Part shown: in pieces, positions 33,778 through 43,002 of the stretch
Layout: every line of letters begins with the position of its first letter
Position numbering within the stretch: position 1 is the stretch's first letter
Assembly (NCBI RefSeq): GCF_001659705.1
Contig: NZ_CP015971.1
Span: 1,798,001 to 1,862,000 of the forward strand
Direction: 5' to 3'
DNA from: Arachidicoccus sp. BS20
Lineage (GTDB): Bacteria; Bacteroidota; Bacteroidia; Chitinophagales; Chitinophagaceae
Length of the DNA stretch: 64,000 nucleotides
Notes under the pieces: model-generated
What the model was told of the DNA's origin: nothing
Seen by the model: only the letters and a program-made list of their open reading frames with translations
The model's database searches: none
Program-made: the position numbers and the translations under genes

Positions 33778-34386
33778 TTACTTAAAACTTATCGAATCTT
33801 CCACGCTTCCGCAATGCAGCATGGCTGCGCCATGTTTCGGGTCTTTATTGCCGTAATAAGGATTGATAACTTCGCGCGTTGCGCTCAACCAATACCCTTC
33901 ATTGTCCTCTCCGAAAGCCATTGGGCAAAGCACATGATAAACCGTGCCTTTGTCGTATTGCACGGTACGCAATAAATCAAATAAGTTTTCGGAAATAGTA
34001 TAAAAGCTTTTTCGTTGTTCCGAAATTGCCGCATCATTTTTCATAGCATTACATTCTGCAACAACTGCGCTTGCGTAATTTTGTGCCGTACGGACCAATA
34101 AAGTATCGGCTTTCAATTCGTTAAACTGAATATTACCTGCGAGCGTTGCGAGTGAATCGCCAAGCGAGTCAATTGCTGCAGCAGAGTCCCAGCCAACCAA
34201 TGCATCGTGCATTTTATAATATTCGTCCAGCGTAGATTGAACGGAGTTATTAAAAGCATCACTATTCTTGCTGATGGTTAAAGGCTTTGCCTTTTCCGCA
34301 TTATTATTATCTTTTCTGTGTGCATAAAAAAGATAAGCCGCAAAACATACAACAACCGCAAGTACAATGGTTAAGCCTTTTTTCAT
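33778..34386 (-). CDS. DUF3347-type exported protein
   Basis: A 202-residue protein with an N-terminal membrane anchor or signal (GLTIVLAVVVCFAAYLFYAH). The C-terminal DUF3347 region has the typical HVLCPMAFGEDNEGYWLS and VINPYYGNKDPKHGAAML, ending near a conserved Cys-Gly (HCGS). The Cys, Met and His residues suit metal handling, as in the copper-efflux relatives of this domain. It is followed by the SNF2 gene, which runs convergently, and is not tied to a recognised operon. Confidence 0.8.
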   Translation of the reverse strand: MKKGLTIVLAVVVCFAAYLFYAHRKDNNNAEKAKPLTISKNSDAFNNSVQSTLDEYYKMHDALVGWDSAAAIDSLGDSLATLAGNIQFNELKADTLLVRTAQNYASAVVAECNAMKNDAAISEQRKSFYTISENLFDLLRTVQYDKGTVYHVLCPMAFGEDNEGYWLSATREVINPYYGNKDPKHGAAMLHCGSVEDSISFK

Positions 34387-34577
34387 CTGTTTATTTTTTT
34401 ATTATTTTTTATTTGTCACATGGAATTGGCTTCGCCGAACTCCGTTTCGCCATAAATAATCATCGCTTTGGATATGCAAAGTTCTTATGGCTCATTTCAT
34501 CTGTTTTGAAATTAATATATTATCAAAGGAAACAAAAATACATCAAAAGCCCTACAGCATTTGATAAAAGATAAATA

Positions 34578-35333
34578 TTACCGGTTATCAAGCCAGTTCA
34601 AAAACTCCGTCGTTTTATTTTTATTGATAAGCAATTCATCTTCTGTTCGGACTTTTAAGTGTACCAAGAGTTTGCGTGAGAAAAAAGGTTCTACTTCTTT
34701 AATCGCTTCAAAGCTGATGAGGTATTGACGGTTGAGCCGATAAAATTTCCCCTGCGGCAATTGTTCACTAATTGCGTCTAACGATTGATTGATTACATAT
34801 TCGTCATCATCAAAAGTATGAATAAGTGTTACATCGTTTTTAATATGGAAATAAGCAATTTTTTCAAGTGCAATTGCGATGTATTTGTTGCGATGAAATA
34901 CCAAAAAATTCTGCTTACCACTATTGCCGAACGATTGAATTATCTGTTGCGCTTTGTTTTGATTAGATTGAAAAAAATTCTGCAAAGAACGAAATTTCTC
35001 CAACGCTCCTTTAATCGATTCTTCGGTAAACGGTTTTAAAATATAATCGATGCCATTGGCTTTAAAACCGTCAATCGCATATTCGTCATACGCCGTGCAA
35101 AAGATTACGGGACAAGAAATCTTTACTTCTTTAAAAATGTCGAAACTCAAGCCGTCCGCGAGTTGTACGTCCATAAAAGCAACGTCCACGTTCGCATTTG
35201 TATTAAAAAAATCGATAGCAGACTGCACGGTTTGCAGGCAATCAATTACCTGCGCATCAGGCTCCAGAATGCCGATAATGCGCGACAATGCTTTCGCCGT
35301 TTTTATTTCATCTTCTATAATCAGCACTCGCAT
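34578..35333 (-). CDS. LytTR-family response regulator
   Basis: A 251-residue regulator with a receiver domain (phospho-acceptor Asp in VAFMDVQLADG, ~residue 55; FCTAYDEYAIDGF and ILKPFTEESI) and a C-terminal LytTR DNA-binding domain (YRLNRQYLISFEAI and later VKVRTEDELLI-type strand). Its start overlaps the 3' end of the LytS-type kinase gene by 26 bp. The pair is the last part of a cytochrome P460 operon, so it may control those genes. Confidence 0.9.
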   Translation of the reverse strand: MRVLIIEDEIKTAKALSRIIGILEPDAQVIDCLQTVQSAIDFFNTNANVDVAFMDVQLADGLSFDIFKEVKISCPVIFCTAYDEYAIDGFKANGIDYILKPFTEESIKGALEKFRSLQNFFQSNQNKAQQIIQSFGNSGKQNFLVFHRNKYIAIALEKIAYFHIKNDVTLIHTFDDDEYVINQSLDAISEQLPQGKFYRLNRQYLISFEAIKEVEPFFSRKLLVHLKVRTEDELLINKNKTTEFLNWLDNR

Positions 35334-36327
35334 AAAACACAGGTAAACGCACCGTAAAATTTTTATCGTTTTTCAAAATCTCTATTTCTTTTCCGCTGAG
35401 CAACCGGTAACGCTGATTGATATTTTCCAATCCTACATTCGTTGAAGTTTCTTCATAAGAACGTTTCGGCTGCAAATTATTTTCCACACAAATTTTTTCT
35501 TCATCGCTGTAAACCCTTATCACAAGCGGATTTGAAAGGGATACTACATTATGCTTCAAACAATTTTCCAATAACAATTGCAACGTAAACGGCGGAATAC
35601 ACGACCCGAAATATTTTTCATCAATCAGAATTTCCAACCGAAAAGCATCTTCAAACCGTTGCTTCAGCAGAAACTCGAAAGCCTGCAAAATTTCCAGTTC
35701 ATCTTTCAATAAAATTACATCGCCTTTTTTCTTGTCCAATGCAAAACGATAAAAATCCGAAAGCATTACAATAAACTTGGCGGAATTTTCATCGCCTGTT
35801 TCCACCATCGACTTTAACGTGTTTAAACTGTTGAACAAAAAATGCGGATTGATTTGTTGTTTCAGCAATTCAAACTGCGCCATCAGGTTTTCCGATTTCA
35901 CTTTTTCCAGTTCAATATTCATTTGCTTCGCCAGATAATTTTGATACAACAAATAAAGAAAAAGCGAAACAGTCAAATTGATAATCAAGCCTCGAAATTC
36001 GTACATCAGCATCATTGATTCAAACTCGTATTTTGTCAATAAAAGTTGATGAACAATTACAAGCAAAAGCATTACGAAAGCCCCAATTACCAGGCTTTTC
36101 AGCAAACGAAGGAAAGAAATATTTTTTGAAGAAAGCACACTTACCGAAGGCAACAAATACAAATTAAAATACCAAACAAAAACGGTAAAAGTAGATGCGA
36201 TGGAAATATCGATACACAGTTCGGGCAGCTCAATATGCAGCCGTAGAATTTTTGGAATGGAAGACAAAATACCGATAAACAAAGAACTTATCCAAATGAT
36301 GGCATTGGACAAATTCATACATTTCAT
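35308..36327 (-). CDS. LytS-type sensor histidine kinase
   Basis: I place the start at 36327 (MKCMNLSNAI); the frame continues to 36579 only as overlap with the upstream gene. The 339-residue protein has four predicted membrane helices, then the His_kinase domain with QINPHFLFNSLNTLKSMVE (the phospho-His) and an HATPase region with LLLENCLKHN and NVGLENINQRY. It has no obvious extracytoplasmic sensor. It is coupled to the LytTR regulator by overlap. Confidence 0.87.
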   Translation of the reverse strand: MKCMNLSNAIIWISSLFIGILSSIPKILRLHIELPELCIDISIASTFTVFVWYFNLYLLPSVSVLSSKNISFLRLLKSLVIGAFVMLLLVIVHQLLLTKYEFESMMLMYEFRGLIINLTVSLFLYLLYQNYLAKQMNIELEKVKSENLMAQFELLKQQINPHFLFNSLNTLKSMVETGDENSAKFIVMLSDFYRFALDKKKGDVILLKDELEILQAFEFLLKQRFEDAFRLEILIDEKYFGSCIPPFTLQLLLENCLKHNVVSLSNPLVIRVYSDEEKICVENNLQPKRSYEETSTNVGLENINQRYRLLSGKEIEILKNDKNFTVRLPVFYASADYRR

Positions 36328-36356
36328 TTTATTAAAAAGGCTGCTGTTCTTCACTG

Positions 36357-36788
36357 TTACGTTCTTATAAAAATACCGAGCATCAAACCGAATAATAAAT
36401 TGGCGATGAAAAAATACATCATGCCTGCCACTGAAATTATCTGATGTCCCGCAAATCCCTGATGCAATAAAGGTAAAACAATCGCGCTGTTGAGCAGCCA
36501 GGGAATAAATGAAAATAGAATACCTTTTATGAACGGCTTTGTACACGCACGTTTCGCAAACAAAATATGATACAACCAAACCATTGAAAAGCCGACCATA
36601 AAATGAAACAACACCGAAAATATTTTGCTGTGCAAAAAGGATAGCGATTTTAAGAAAGGCAATTGCAGTACCAGCTTCAGCAAACCGCCGCTTTCGGCTT
36701 GAATGTGAAACACAGGCATGGCGATTTGTAATATGATTGTATTAATGGCAATGGCGAAGAAGCCGTATAAAAAAGTTTGCTCGTTCAT
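36357..36788 (-). CDS. unknown small integral membrane protein
   Basis: The ATG at 36788 gives MNEQTFLYGFFAIAINTIIL; the frame upstream is only overlap. The 143-residue protein has about four membrane segments and ends MMYFFIANLLFGLMLGIFIRT. It starts 4 bp after the P460 lipoprotein stop and precedes the kinase by 29 bp, so it is cotranscribed. No family is recognised; a partner of the P460 proteins is a guess. Confidence 0.65.
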   Translation of the reverse strand: MNEQTFLYGFFAIAINTIILQIAMPVFHIQAESGGLLKLVLQLPFLKSLSFLHSKIFSVLFHFMVGFSMVWLYHILFAKRACTKPFIKGILFSFIPWLLNSAIVLPLLHQGFAGHQIISVAGMMYFFIANLLFGLMLGIFIRT

Positions 36789-36792
36789 TGTA

Positions 36793-37281
36793 TCAATTTC
36801 TGTCGGGCACAACTGCTGCTCTGTAAGATAAAATAGTTGCCAATCTGTTTGATGATGAATCATTAACCAGGCGCAAAGGCTTTCCTTTATACACGCTGTA
36901 TTTGGGCGAAGAAGAACTGTCAAACATAATCATCTCGACGGACAAAATGTTATCAGGAATCTTCGCACCAAACCAATGCTCATCCGTACGTTGCTGCCAC
37001 GTAACCAATGCGAGCTTTGCTCCTGACGGGTAATTTTTATCCGCATGATGCCTTGCATAATTTACGGCGGCATCATTGCCATACAACGTAGCCATACTGC
37101 CGGCTTTCCTGTTGATTAAAGAAGTTACAACCGGCCAGTTCAAAGGATTTTCGGGCAATGAATCTGATGTGTTCACAGATGCTGTTTTGTTGTACAAATC
37201 TTCCGCAGGCGTTGGCGTTGAAGATGAGCAACCATAAGTTGCAACCGAAATTATTGTTATTATAAAAAGATATTTTAGCAT
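36793..37281 (-). CDS. cytochrome P460-like lipoprotein
   Basis: A 162-residue protein with a lipoprotein signal (MLKYLFIITIISVATYGCS). The mature part resembles the cytochrome P460 fold seen in the neighbour: TLYGNDAAVNYARHH then KLALVTWQQRTDEHWFGAKI and VEMIMFD. It carries no CxxCH, so covalent haem attachment is not predicted and a haem cannot be assumed. It lies between the haem-binding P460 protein and a small membrane protein. Confidence 0.72.
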   Translation of the reverse strand: MLKYLFIITIISVATYGCSSSTPTPAEDLYNKTASVNTSDSLPENPLNWPVVTSLINRKAGSMATLYGNDAAVNYARHHADKNYPSGAKLALVTWQQRTDEHWFGAKIPDNILSVEMIMFDSSSSPKYSVYKGKPLRLVNDSSSNRLATILSYRAAVVPDRN

Positions 37282-37304
37282 AAATTAATTTTTAAAAAAT
37301 GAAA

Positions 37305-38264
37305 CTATTTATCGCTTAAATGCAAGGGCATCGTGAAGACAAAATCATTATCCTTCATCGGCTGATGACAGCTCGTACATTCGGTTACAAACAGCGCTGT
37401 TTTGCCGTAAGGTTTTAAATCCGTTCCGCGCCAGCGTGCCCAGCCCCAGCCTTCTGTGGACGCATATTTCTTGCTGTCCTTAATCATAAATTCTACCTGA
37501 AAAAATTGCCCCGCATAAACCATTCCCGAAGAATCGGTTTGCTCTTTCCATGCGGCTTTTGCGAAAACGGTTCCGTCAGGATAAGGGTTGATATTGCCCG
37601 ATGCAATCGCTTTTACGGCAATATCATTTCCGAAGATTACGCGCATCGTTCCGTTATCAAATCTATCCGAAGTGCTGATGGCTTTCCAGTTCTCAAAACC
37701 TTTGATATATTCAATACCATTCAATGTCGGCTTCACATTATCCGTAACCGTTCCACTGCCGTTTATCCAGTTTTGATATTCCTTGTTGCTGCTATTAACA
37801 AGACTTGTATCGGAAACTTTAGACGGAGAAATGCTCAACAAATAATTCTTCAAAACAGTAATATCATTGCTGTCAAGCTTTGCACCGTGATGCAATGCCA
37901 AATAGCTTGGCAAAGGCATCGTTTTATACAATATCTGATTCAACGACAAGTACAAATCGTTCTTCTTATCGCCTGACGAAAGCGAATCCCAACGGGAGAA
38001 ATTCAAGGCTTTTCTTCCGTCTTTAATATGACCTGCAACGAGCCAATATGCAGGCTGAACTTTGTCAAACCACTTTAGATTCGTTTCGTCTGAATGGCAG
38101 TCGTAGCAAGACTTTCGGATAATTGCTTCCACATTGTCGGGGACGTCTAATTTCTTCTTTTCGGAAGAATAAGTGATACTCGGTCGCACAAATTGAATAG
38201 CAATAAACACCAACAATAATACGCCGATAATAGTTTTTGTTTTCTTTGATTTAAGTATGCTCAT
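37305..38264 (-). CDS. haem-binding domain / cytochrome P460 fusion
   Basis: A 319-residue exported protein with an N-terminal helix (IIGVLLLVFIAIQFV). The first half is the haem-binding domain PF14376 type, with CYDCHSDETNLKW (CxxCH near residue 53) and ILYKTMPLPSYLALHHG. The second half is a P460 domain (MRVIFGNDIAVKAI, FAKAAWKEQTDSSG) and has another CxxCH near the end (ECTSCHQPMKDND, ~residue 299). It may pass electrons in the periplasm. It begins the five-gene operon that ends in the LytS/LytTR pair. Confidence 0.83.
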   Translation of the reverse strand: MSILKSKKTKTIIGVLLLVFIAIQFVRPSITYSSEKKKLDVPDNVEAIIRKSCYDCHSDETNLKWFDKVQPAYWLVAGHIKDGRKALNFSRWDSLSSGDKKNDLYLSLNQILYKTMPLPSYLALHHGAKLDSNDITVLKNYLLSISPSKVSDTSLVNSSNKEYQNWINGSGTVTDNVKPTLNGIEYIKGFENWKAISTSDRFDNGTMRVIFGNDIAVKAIASGNINPYPDGTVFAKAAWKEQTDSSGMVYAGQFFQVEFMIKDSKKYASTEGWGWARWRGTDLKPYGKTALFVTECTSCHQPMKDNDFVFTMPLHLSDK

Positions 38265-38315
38265 ATTTCACAATTTGAATGAACAATTTCAAAGTTCAGC
38301 GGAATATTTGTATCT

Positions 38316-38346
38316 AAAAAAAAGAATATGCCGAACGTGGCATATT
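38316..38346 (-). terminator. terminator of the TsdA-like operon
   Basis: AATATGCC/GGCATATT stem (38325-38346) with a 6-base loop; on the minus strand the stem is followed by CTTTTTTTT. It splits the cytochrome/DsrE operon from the P460 operon. Confidence 0.78.
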
Positions 38347-38396
38347 CAAACGTGAATGTGGCAGAAAATCATCCGCCACACTCATTCCACTATTCA

Positions 38397-39302
38397 TCAT
38401 TCTTCAAAACCATAGTACTTATAAATTTCTTTCGCTCTCCTGCTTACAAGAAAATTCCTAAAATCTTTCGCTGCCTGTGCGTGCGGTGCATTCTTCAAAA
38501 TGCCTGCTACATACGATGCTGTTACATTTTCTTTATCGGGAATTGTGATTAGTTTTACAGGATTACCAATCATTTGTTGATAATACGCTTCGCTGTACCA
38601 AACGGGACCGGCATCCGCATTGCCATACATAATATTCATCGGCGTTTGCCTGTGATGAATTTTTGTCAATACTGTTGTGCCCGATTTCACTTTATCTTCC
38701 ATCATTGTCTTTTTCAATGTTTCCCCGCCGGCTTTTATATAAGCCGCCTCAATTTGTCCGGCAATACCTTCCCACGCAGGATTTGGCATACTTACTTTTA
38801 CATCACTTCTTCCTAAATCGTTCAAGTTCAAAATATGCTTAGGATTATCTTTCGGAACCATGATTGCCAGTTTGTTGTGCGCATAAGTAACAGTATCTTT
38901 CAGATAAGCCATTGTGAGTTTTATTCTTTTTCGACCTGCCGTATATACATCCGGAAGTTGCGTTATCCGCATATTACCGATAGTGATACTTCCACCCGCT
39001 ATCTGTTTTGCAAGAATGCCCGGCGGCAAGGTTTCCACGAATATTCTTTGATATTGCGGATAGGCTTTTTTAAAAGCTGCTATCAGGCTGTCCATACACA
39101 TAAACTGATTGCCTGCAAAATAGACTACCAACTGCGGGTCGGTAATGTCGCCAAACAAATCGGGAACATTGTCCACGCCGGGAACGGTAAATATAACTTT
39201 ACTTTCGGGCGGCTGGTTCCACGGCGGGTCAAACTTGTGTTGTTGAGAATAAGCGCCAAACGCTATCACAATCATTAGAAGAGAAAAAATTATTTTTTTC
39301 AT
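38397..39302 (-). CDS. ModA-like periplasmic substrate-binding protein
   Basis: A 301-residue exported protein (signal MKKIIFSLLMIVIAFGAYSQ). The fold signature is of molybdate/sulfate-type solute-binding proteins: FAGNQFMCMDSLIAAFKKAY, KLAIMVPKDNPKHI, GNADAGPVWYSEAYYQQM and the C-terminal FRNFLVSRRAKEIYKYYGF. No ABC permease or ATPase is adjacent, so it may act as a ligand sensor or a scavenging protein. It is the last gene of an operon with the DsrE-like and TsdA-like genes. Confidence 0.8.
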   Translation of the reverse strand: MKKIIFSLLMIVIAFGAYSQQHKFDPPWNQPPESKVIFTVPGVDNVPDLFGDITDPQLVVYFAGNQFMCMDSLIAAFKKAYPQYQRIFVETLPPGILAKQIAGGSITIGNMRITQLPDVYTAGRKRIKLTMAYLKDTVTYAHNKLAIMVPKDNPKHILNLNDLGRSDVKVSMPNPAWEGIAGQIEAAYIKAGGETLKKTMMEDKVKSGTTVLTKIHHRQTPMNIMYGNADAGPVWYSEAYYQQMIGNPVKLITIPDKENVTASYVAGILKNAPHAQAAKDFRNFLVSRRAKEIYKYYGFEE

Positions 39303-39332
39303 TGTACTTTTATTTAAACGATAGAAAATTAA

Positions 39333-39800
39333 TTACGGTTTTACGATAGACCAGCCTTCAGCCTGACGAATAATCAACTCGCCGTTGCCGCTTGGCACAA
39401 CACCCACAAAGTCGTATATCTTATCCCGGCTTATGTGCTTTTCTTTCAGTGTATTGGCGCATTGCGCAACAATCACGCCTTTCATTACCAAATCTTTCAA
39501 CGCCTGTTCATACGGACTTGTTTTAAGGTACGCCGTAACACCATCGGCAAAAGCAATTAATTCAATTTGCACTTTTCCTTTGAGGCGCGGGTCGTTCAAC
39601 GCATTGTTGATATTACGCAATGTTTTTTTGATAACGTTGGAATCGCTTACATCAATCTGATAAATGGCGTGATACATACTTAATGTAGCTTTTGCACCCG
39701 CAAAATCCCTGTTTTGCTGTAATGCTTTCGGAAGCGATTGCGCATGCAATACCGCTGTACCTAATAAAATTGCGAGGACAAATAATGATACCTTTTTCAT
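39333..39800 (-). CDS. DsrE-family exported protein
   Basis: A 155-residue protein with a signal peptide (MKKVSLFVLAILLGTAVLHA). The DsrE/DsrF-like region has KVQIELIAFADGVTAYLK and VIVAQCANTLKEKHIS, where the Cys (~residue 113) is in the usual place of the sulfur-carrying Cys. In relatives it carries sulfane sulfur. Its place next to a TsdA-like cytochrome agrees with a role in sulfur transfer; this is inference. Confidence 0.78.
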   Translation of the reverse strand: MKKVSLFVLAILLGTAVLHAQSLPKALQQNRDFAGAKATLSMYHAIYQIDVSDSNVIKKTLRNINNALNDPRLKGKVQIELIAFADGVTAYLKTSPYEQALKDLVMKGVIVAQCANTLKEKHISRDKIYDFVGVVPSGNGELIIRQAEGWSIVKP

Positions 39801-39832
39801 TTGTTTATTTATTTAATAGTTAGAAAATACAT

Positions 39833-40849
39833 TTATTTTTTTGCCGATGCTTTTTGTAACGCCTTATCCGCTTTAATAACCGTAGGATAAGGTCCGTATT
39901 TATGTTGCGCTTCAGAAAAATTATCGGCATAAGGACCGAACGGAAAATCAAAAGGCTTCTTCAGAATATTTTTCCAGTCAGCACTTTGGTCCAAATGAGG
40001 GCGCGGTTGGCTGTTAATATATGCGCCTACATCCCACGCTTCTTCCGCAGTCAATGCAGGATGATGATAATCTGTTCCGTAAGGCATATTCGCCATTACA
40101 AAAGCCGCGATATTTGTAAGGCGATACATTCCCGCACCATCGTTATAGCTGTGTTTACCCCACAACGGCGGATACGCATAACCGGTTTCATCAATATTCA
40201 ATTGCCCTTGCCCGTCGGCACCGTGACACATCTGGCATTTGGTAATATACACTTGTTTTCCCGAAACAATATTCGCTGCCGAATCCATATAAGGCAACTT
40301 CTTCAAACTCGTTCCGCCATACTTAACATTTTTTGGAATGTCTTTATCCAGCCATTGAATATAGGCATAAATCGCTTTCATTTCCGTGGAATTTGAATCA
40401 AGCGACCGACCATTCATACTGCGTTGCATACAATCATTGATGCGCTGATAAACTGTTTGCACACCATTATTTCTTGCCCTGAATTGAGGATAAGTCGGCA
40501 ACACTTTACCAAAATTATTCCCGAAAGGTCGTGTACCTGCATCCAGATGACAATTCTGGCAATTCATTCCATTGGTAACATGAGCAACTATACCCTTTGG
40601 TCCAAGATAATAAGATGTGTTTGAAATTAATTGATATCCGTAATAAATCAATTTACCTTTCGGGTCGCTGTAATACGGAATCTGCGATGACGGAGAACCC
40701 CGCCAAACCGTATCGACAGGTTCCGATTTTAAGAATGCAGCAAATTCTTTTTCTTTGCGCTTTTGCTCTTTATTATCTGAAACAATACCATTAATCACTA
40801 CAAGAACTGTAACACATACAAGCGTAATAATAAACCAATTTTTCTTCAT
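39833..40849 (-). CDS. tsdA: c-type cytochrome, TsdA-like (thiosulfate dehydrogenase family)
   Basis: A 338-residue exported dihaem cytochrome. Signal anchor (WFIITLVCVTVLVVINGIV) then two CxxCH sites: MNCQNCHLDAGTRPFGNNFG (~residue 98) and TKCQMCHGADGQG (~205). The first motif plus ARNNGVQTVYQRINDCMQRS are typical of TsdA, which oxidises two thiosulfates to tetrathionate or does the reverse. The DsrE-like and ModA-like genes follow at about 30-bp spacing, so the three form an operon. The direction of reaction and electron partner are not seen. TsdA is an assignment by motif, not by structure. Confidence 0.78.
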   Translation of the reverse strand: MKKNWFIITLVCVTVLVVINGIVSDNKEQKRKEKEFAAFLKSEPVDTVWRGSPSSQIPYYSDPKGKLIYYGYQLISNTSYYLGPKGIVAHVTNGMNCQNCHLDAGTRPFGNNFGKVLPTYPQFRARNNGVQTVYQRINDCMQRSMNGRSLDSNSTEMKAIYAYIQWLDKDIPKNVKYGGTSLKKLPYMDSAANIVSGKQVYITKCQMCHGADGQGQLNIDETGYAYPPLWGKHSYNDGAGMYRLTNIAAFVMANMPYGTDYHHPALTAEEAWDVGAYINSQPRPHLDQSADWKNILKKPFDFPFGPYADNFSEAQHKYGPYPTVIKADKALQKASAKK

Positions 40850-40952
40850 GATATAACATTAAATACAGGCAAACTTTTACCGGCTCTTAAACAGGAGCGC
40901 TTAAGAGAAAGAAATTAATTATTCAATAAAATCAGGGAGAATTTCAGTTGAG

Positions 40953-41294
40953 TTATAAATGCTCAACCTCTATGTTCAAGTCTTTCGCCCACGGACAGAT
41001 TTCCGGGTCTGGTTCATGCTTAACAACGTGATGCCACAAATATTTTATCGGGCAAAAATGTGTCAGCACAGTAAATAACAAATAGCACATTACAGGTAAA
41101 GCATACACTATATAACGTTTGTCAAGAAGACATGGAATCCATGGCACAAACAAAGTAATCACAAATCTGATGATGCATTCTTTTACACCAAGGTTTAATT
41201 TTATATCTTTGTGAAGTTGTTTGCCGACTTTTCTTATTCGAGCTGCATTATTTGCTTTGTTGCTTTTTTCTTTAGGAATATATACATTTTTCAT
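40953..41294 (-). CDS. unknown small membrane protein
   Basis: A 113-residue protein from the ATG at 41294 (MKNVYIPKEKSNKANN); a longer frame from 41318 has no support. The basic N-terminus is followed by a membrane region (IIRFVITLFVPWIPCLLDK and YIVYALPVMCYLLFTVLTHF) of the kind seen in DUF2892 proteins, and an ending HHVVKHEPDPEICPWAKDL. It may be a small inner-membrane protein; function unknown. No operon partner is evident. Confidence 0.55.
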   Translation of the reverse strand: MKNVYIPKEKSNKANNAARIRKVGKQLHKDIKLNLGVKECIIRFVITLFVPWIPCLLDKRYIVYALPVMCYLLFTVLTHFCPIKYLWHHVVKHEPDPEICPWAKDLNIEVEHL

Positions 41295-41461
41295 CGCTAA
41301 TAATTTTGTGTTATACAATTATTTTGACAACACAAAGCTACCACCGTTCACACTAGAAGGGAAATTGCTAATAGTAATCTGCAATAACCAAAAGTTATAA
41401 CAAAATAAAAATGCTATAAATAAAAGTTTTGATTAATTATTGACATCAATAACGCGAAGGA

Positions 41462-42232
41462 TTATTTCTTAAAGAAATAAGCAAATATCTCATCCGACAA
41501 AAAACGATAAATATTCTTTGTTTCAGGATAACCTTCCAAAACATCGAGATGCTTTTCAATCGTGCTCATATCTTTACGAATCGCAGGACCCGTCTGCATT
41601 TCAGCAGGATTAAATCGTTGCAAACGATTTATCGTTTCCTGCATCAAAGGCAATAAATTTTTGAAATCGATATTTTCTTTTGTACAAAAATCATTCGTAA
41701 GCGCGTATAAAAAATTCGGAAAGTTACTCGTCAAAACTGCGGCTACATGGAGTTTCAGGCGTTGTTCATCAGTTGCATAACTAACTTTTTCGGAGATGGT
41801 TTTTGCAAAATTATACAAAGCTATTTTTGCAGTTTCATTATTTGCATCAACAAAAAAAGGAATTTCAGGAAGTTCTTTATTTTCTTTTCGCAGGCTTTGC
41901 AATGGATATAAAACACCGAAATTTTTAAACCTGTTTTTAAAAACATTGATGGAAACGCCTCCTGCCGTATGAACGATAATACTTTTCGGAGGAATAATTA
42001 TTTCATCTATGATTTGCTCAACTGCATTGTCGGAAACAGCAATAATATACAAATCGGATTGCTGATTCACTTCTTTAAAGCTCAATGAGTGCGGGCATTT
42101 CAGCGTATCAGTCAATTCTTTTGCAGCATCTTCTCTCCTGCCGATAATTTGCAGAATGTGATGTCCTTTTTGTATAAAAGATTTTCCCAGAACCGTTGCG
42201 ACATTGCCCGTTCCGATGAGTGTTATGTTCAT
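41462..42232 (-). CDS. Rossmann/DUF2520-type NAD(P)-binding protein
   Basis: A 256-residue protein. The N-terminal Rossmann loop is LIGTGNVATVLGKSF (residues 5-19), followed by DLYIIAVSDNAVEQI. The C-terminal helical DUF2520 part has LHVAAVLTSNFPNFLYALTN and QTGPAIRKDMSTIEKHL. Members resemble 6-phosphogluconate- or F420-type dehydrogenases; the substrate is unknown. It follows the second LytTR pair in the same direction, with a repeat-filled spacer. Confidence 0.82.
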   Translation of the reverse strand: MNITLIGTGNVATVLGKSFIQKGHHILQIIGRREDAAKELTDTLKCPHSLSFKEVNQQSDLYIIAVSDNAVEQIIDEIIIPPKSIIVHTAGGVSINVFKNRFKNFGVLYPLQSLRKENKELPEIPFFVDANNETAKIALYNFAKTISEKVSYATDEQRLKLHVAAVLTSNFPNFLYALTNDFCTKENIDFKNLLPLMQETINRLQRFNPAEMQTGPAIRKDMSTIEKHLDVLEGYPETKNIYRFLSDEIFAYFFKK

Positions 42233-42235
42233 TGT

Positions 42236-42306
42236 TTTTATTACAAGAATGATTATGAAATCAATTTTCCCTCACAATCTTTCAAATCCAGAAAATCATG
42301 GTTCAA
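42236..42306. repeat. dispersed intergenic repeat, copy before DUF2520
   Basis: On the minus strand it begins TTGAACCATGATTTTCTGGA, the start of a family with copies at 15790, 43132 and 44328. The TGA inside it is the stop codon of the LytTR gene (42303). The rest runs to ACGAATGATTATG-like DNA and to the DUF2520 start. Confidence 0.65.
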
Positions 42307-43001
42307 CTTTCTTCCATCAGATTATTCAAAATATCCTGCACTTGCTTTTGGTATGTGTACGAAATAGGAATAGATTTTCCACGAACAGTAATCGTATTTT
42401 TATTCCAGCTCGTAATTTTATCGAGCGCTACAATGTACGAACGATGCACTCTCACAAATTTTTCCGAAGGTAATTTCTCGTCCGCCACTTTCATGCTCAT
42501 ATGGACCAACAGAGGTTTCGGTGCAACTACAATTTTAATATAATCATCCAAAGCTTCAATGTATTCAATGTCTTTGTACGCAATTTTCTGCCATTGATAA
42601 TTGTATTTTACCAGCAAATGTCCTTCGTCATTTGCTTTACTCTGCCTAAAATCGATTAACTCCTTTGCTTTTTCAACCGCCTGCAGGAAACGTTCAAAAT
42701 CAAAAGGCTTTAATAAATAATCAACTGCGTTTAACGTAAAACCATCGACCGCATATTGGCTGTAAGCCGTTGTGAATATAACTTCCGGCTTATCATCCAG
42801 ACTTTTATAAAACTGCATTCCATTTACTTCAGGCATTTGAATATCAAGAAAAAGCAAATCCACTTCATGCTCTTTCAAATATTCCTTTGCCTCCAAAGCA
42901 TCGGAAAATACGGCTTCCACATTCAGCCAGTCAATTTTTTGTGCATACTGCTGAATAAGTTCAAGCGCCAACGGCTCGTCGTCTATTGCGATTGCGTTCA
43001 T
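42303..43001 (-). CDS. LytTR-family response regulator (second pair)
   Basis: A 232-residue regulator with receiver (MNAIAIDDEPLALELIQQ, acceptor Asp in LLFLDIQMPEVNG at ~54, YSQYAVDGF, LLKPFDFERF) and LytTR domain (YIEALDDYIKI, FVRVHRSYIVALDKI, GKSIPISYTYQ). Its stop is formed by the dispersed repeat. Together with the upstream kinase (43175-44230), separated by a ~170-bp repeat, it makes a LytS/LytTR pair of unknown signal. Confidence 0.9.
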   Translation of the reverse strand: MNAIAIDDEPLALELIQQYAQKIDWLNVEAVFSDALEAKEYLKEHEVDLLFLDIQMPEVNGMQFYKSLDDKPEVIFTTAYSQYAVDGFTLNAVDYLLKPFDFERFLQAVEKAKELIDFRQSKANDEGHLLVKYNYQWQKIAYKDIEYIEALDDYIKIVVAPKPLLVHMSMKVADEKLPSEKFVRVHRSYIVALDKITSWNKNTITVRGKSIPISYTYQKQVQDILNNLMEES

Positions 43002-43002
43002 T

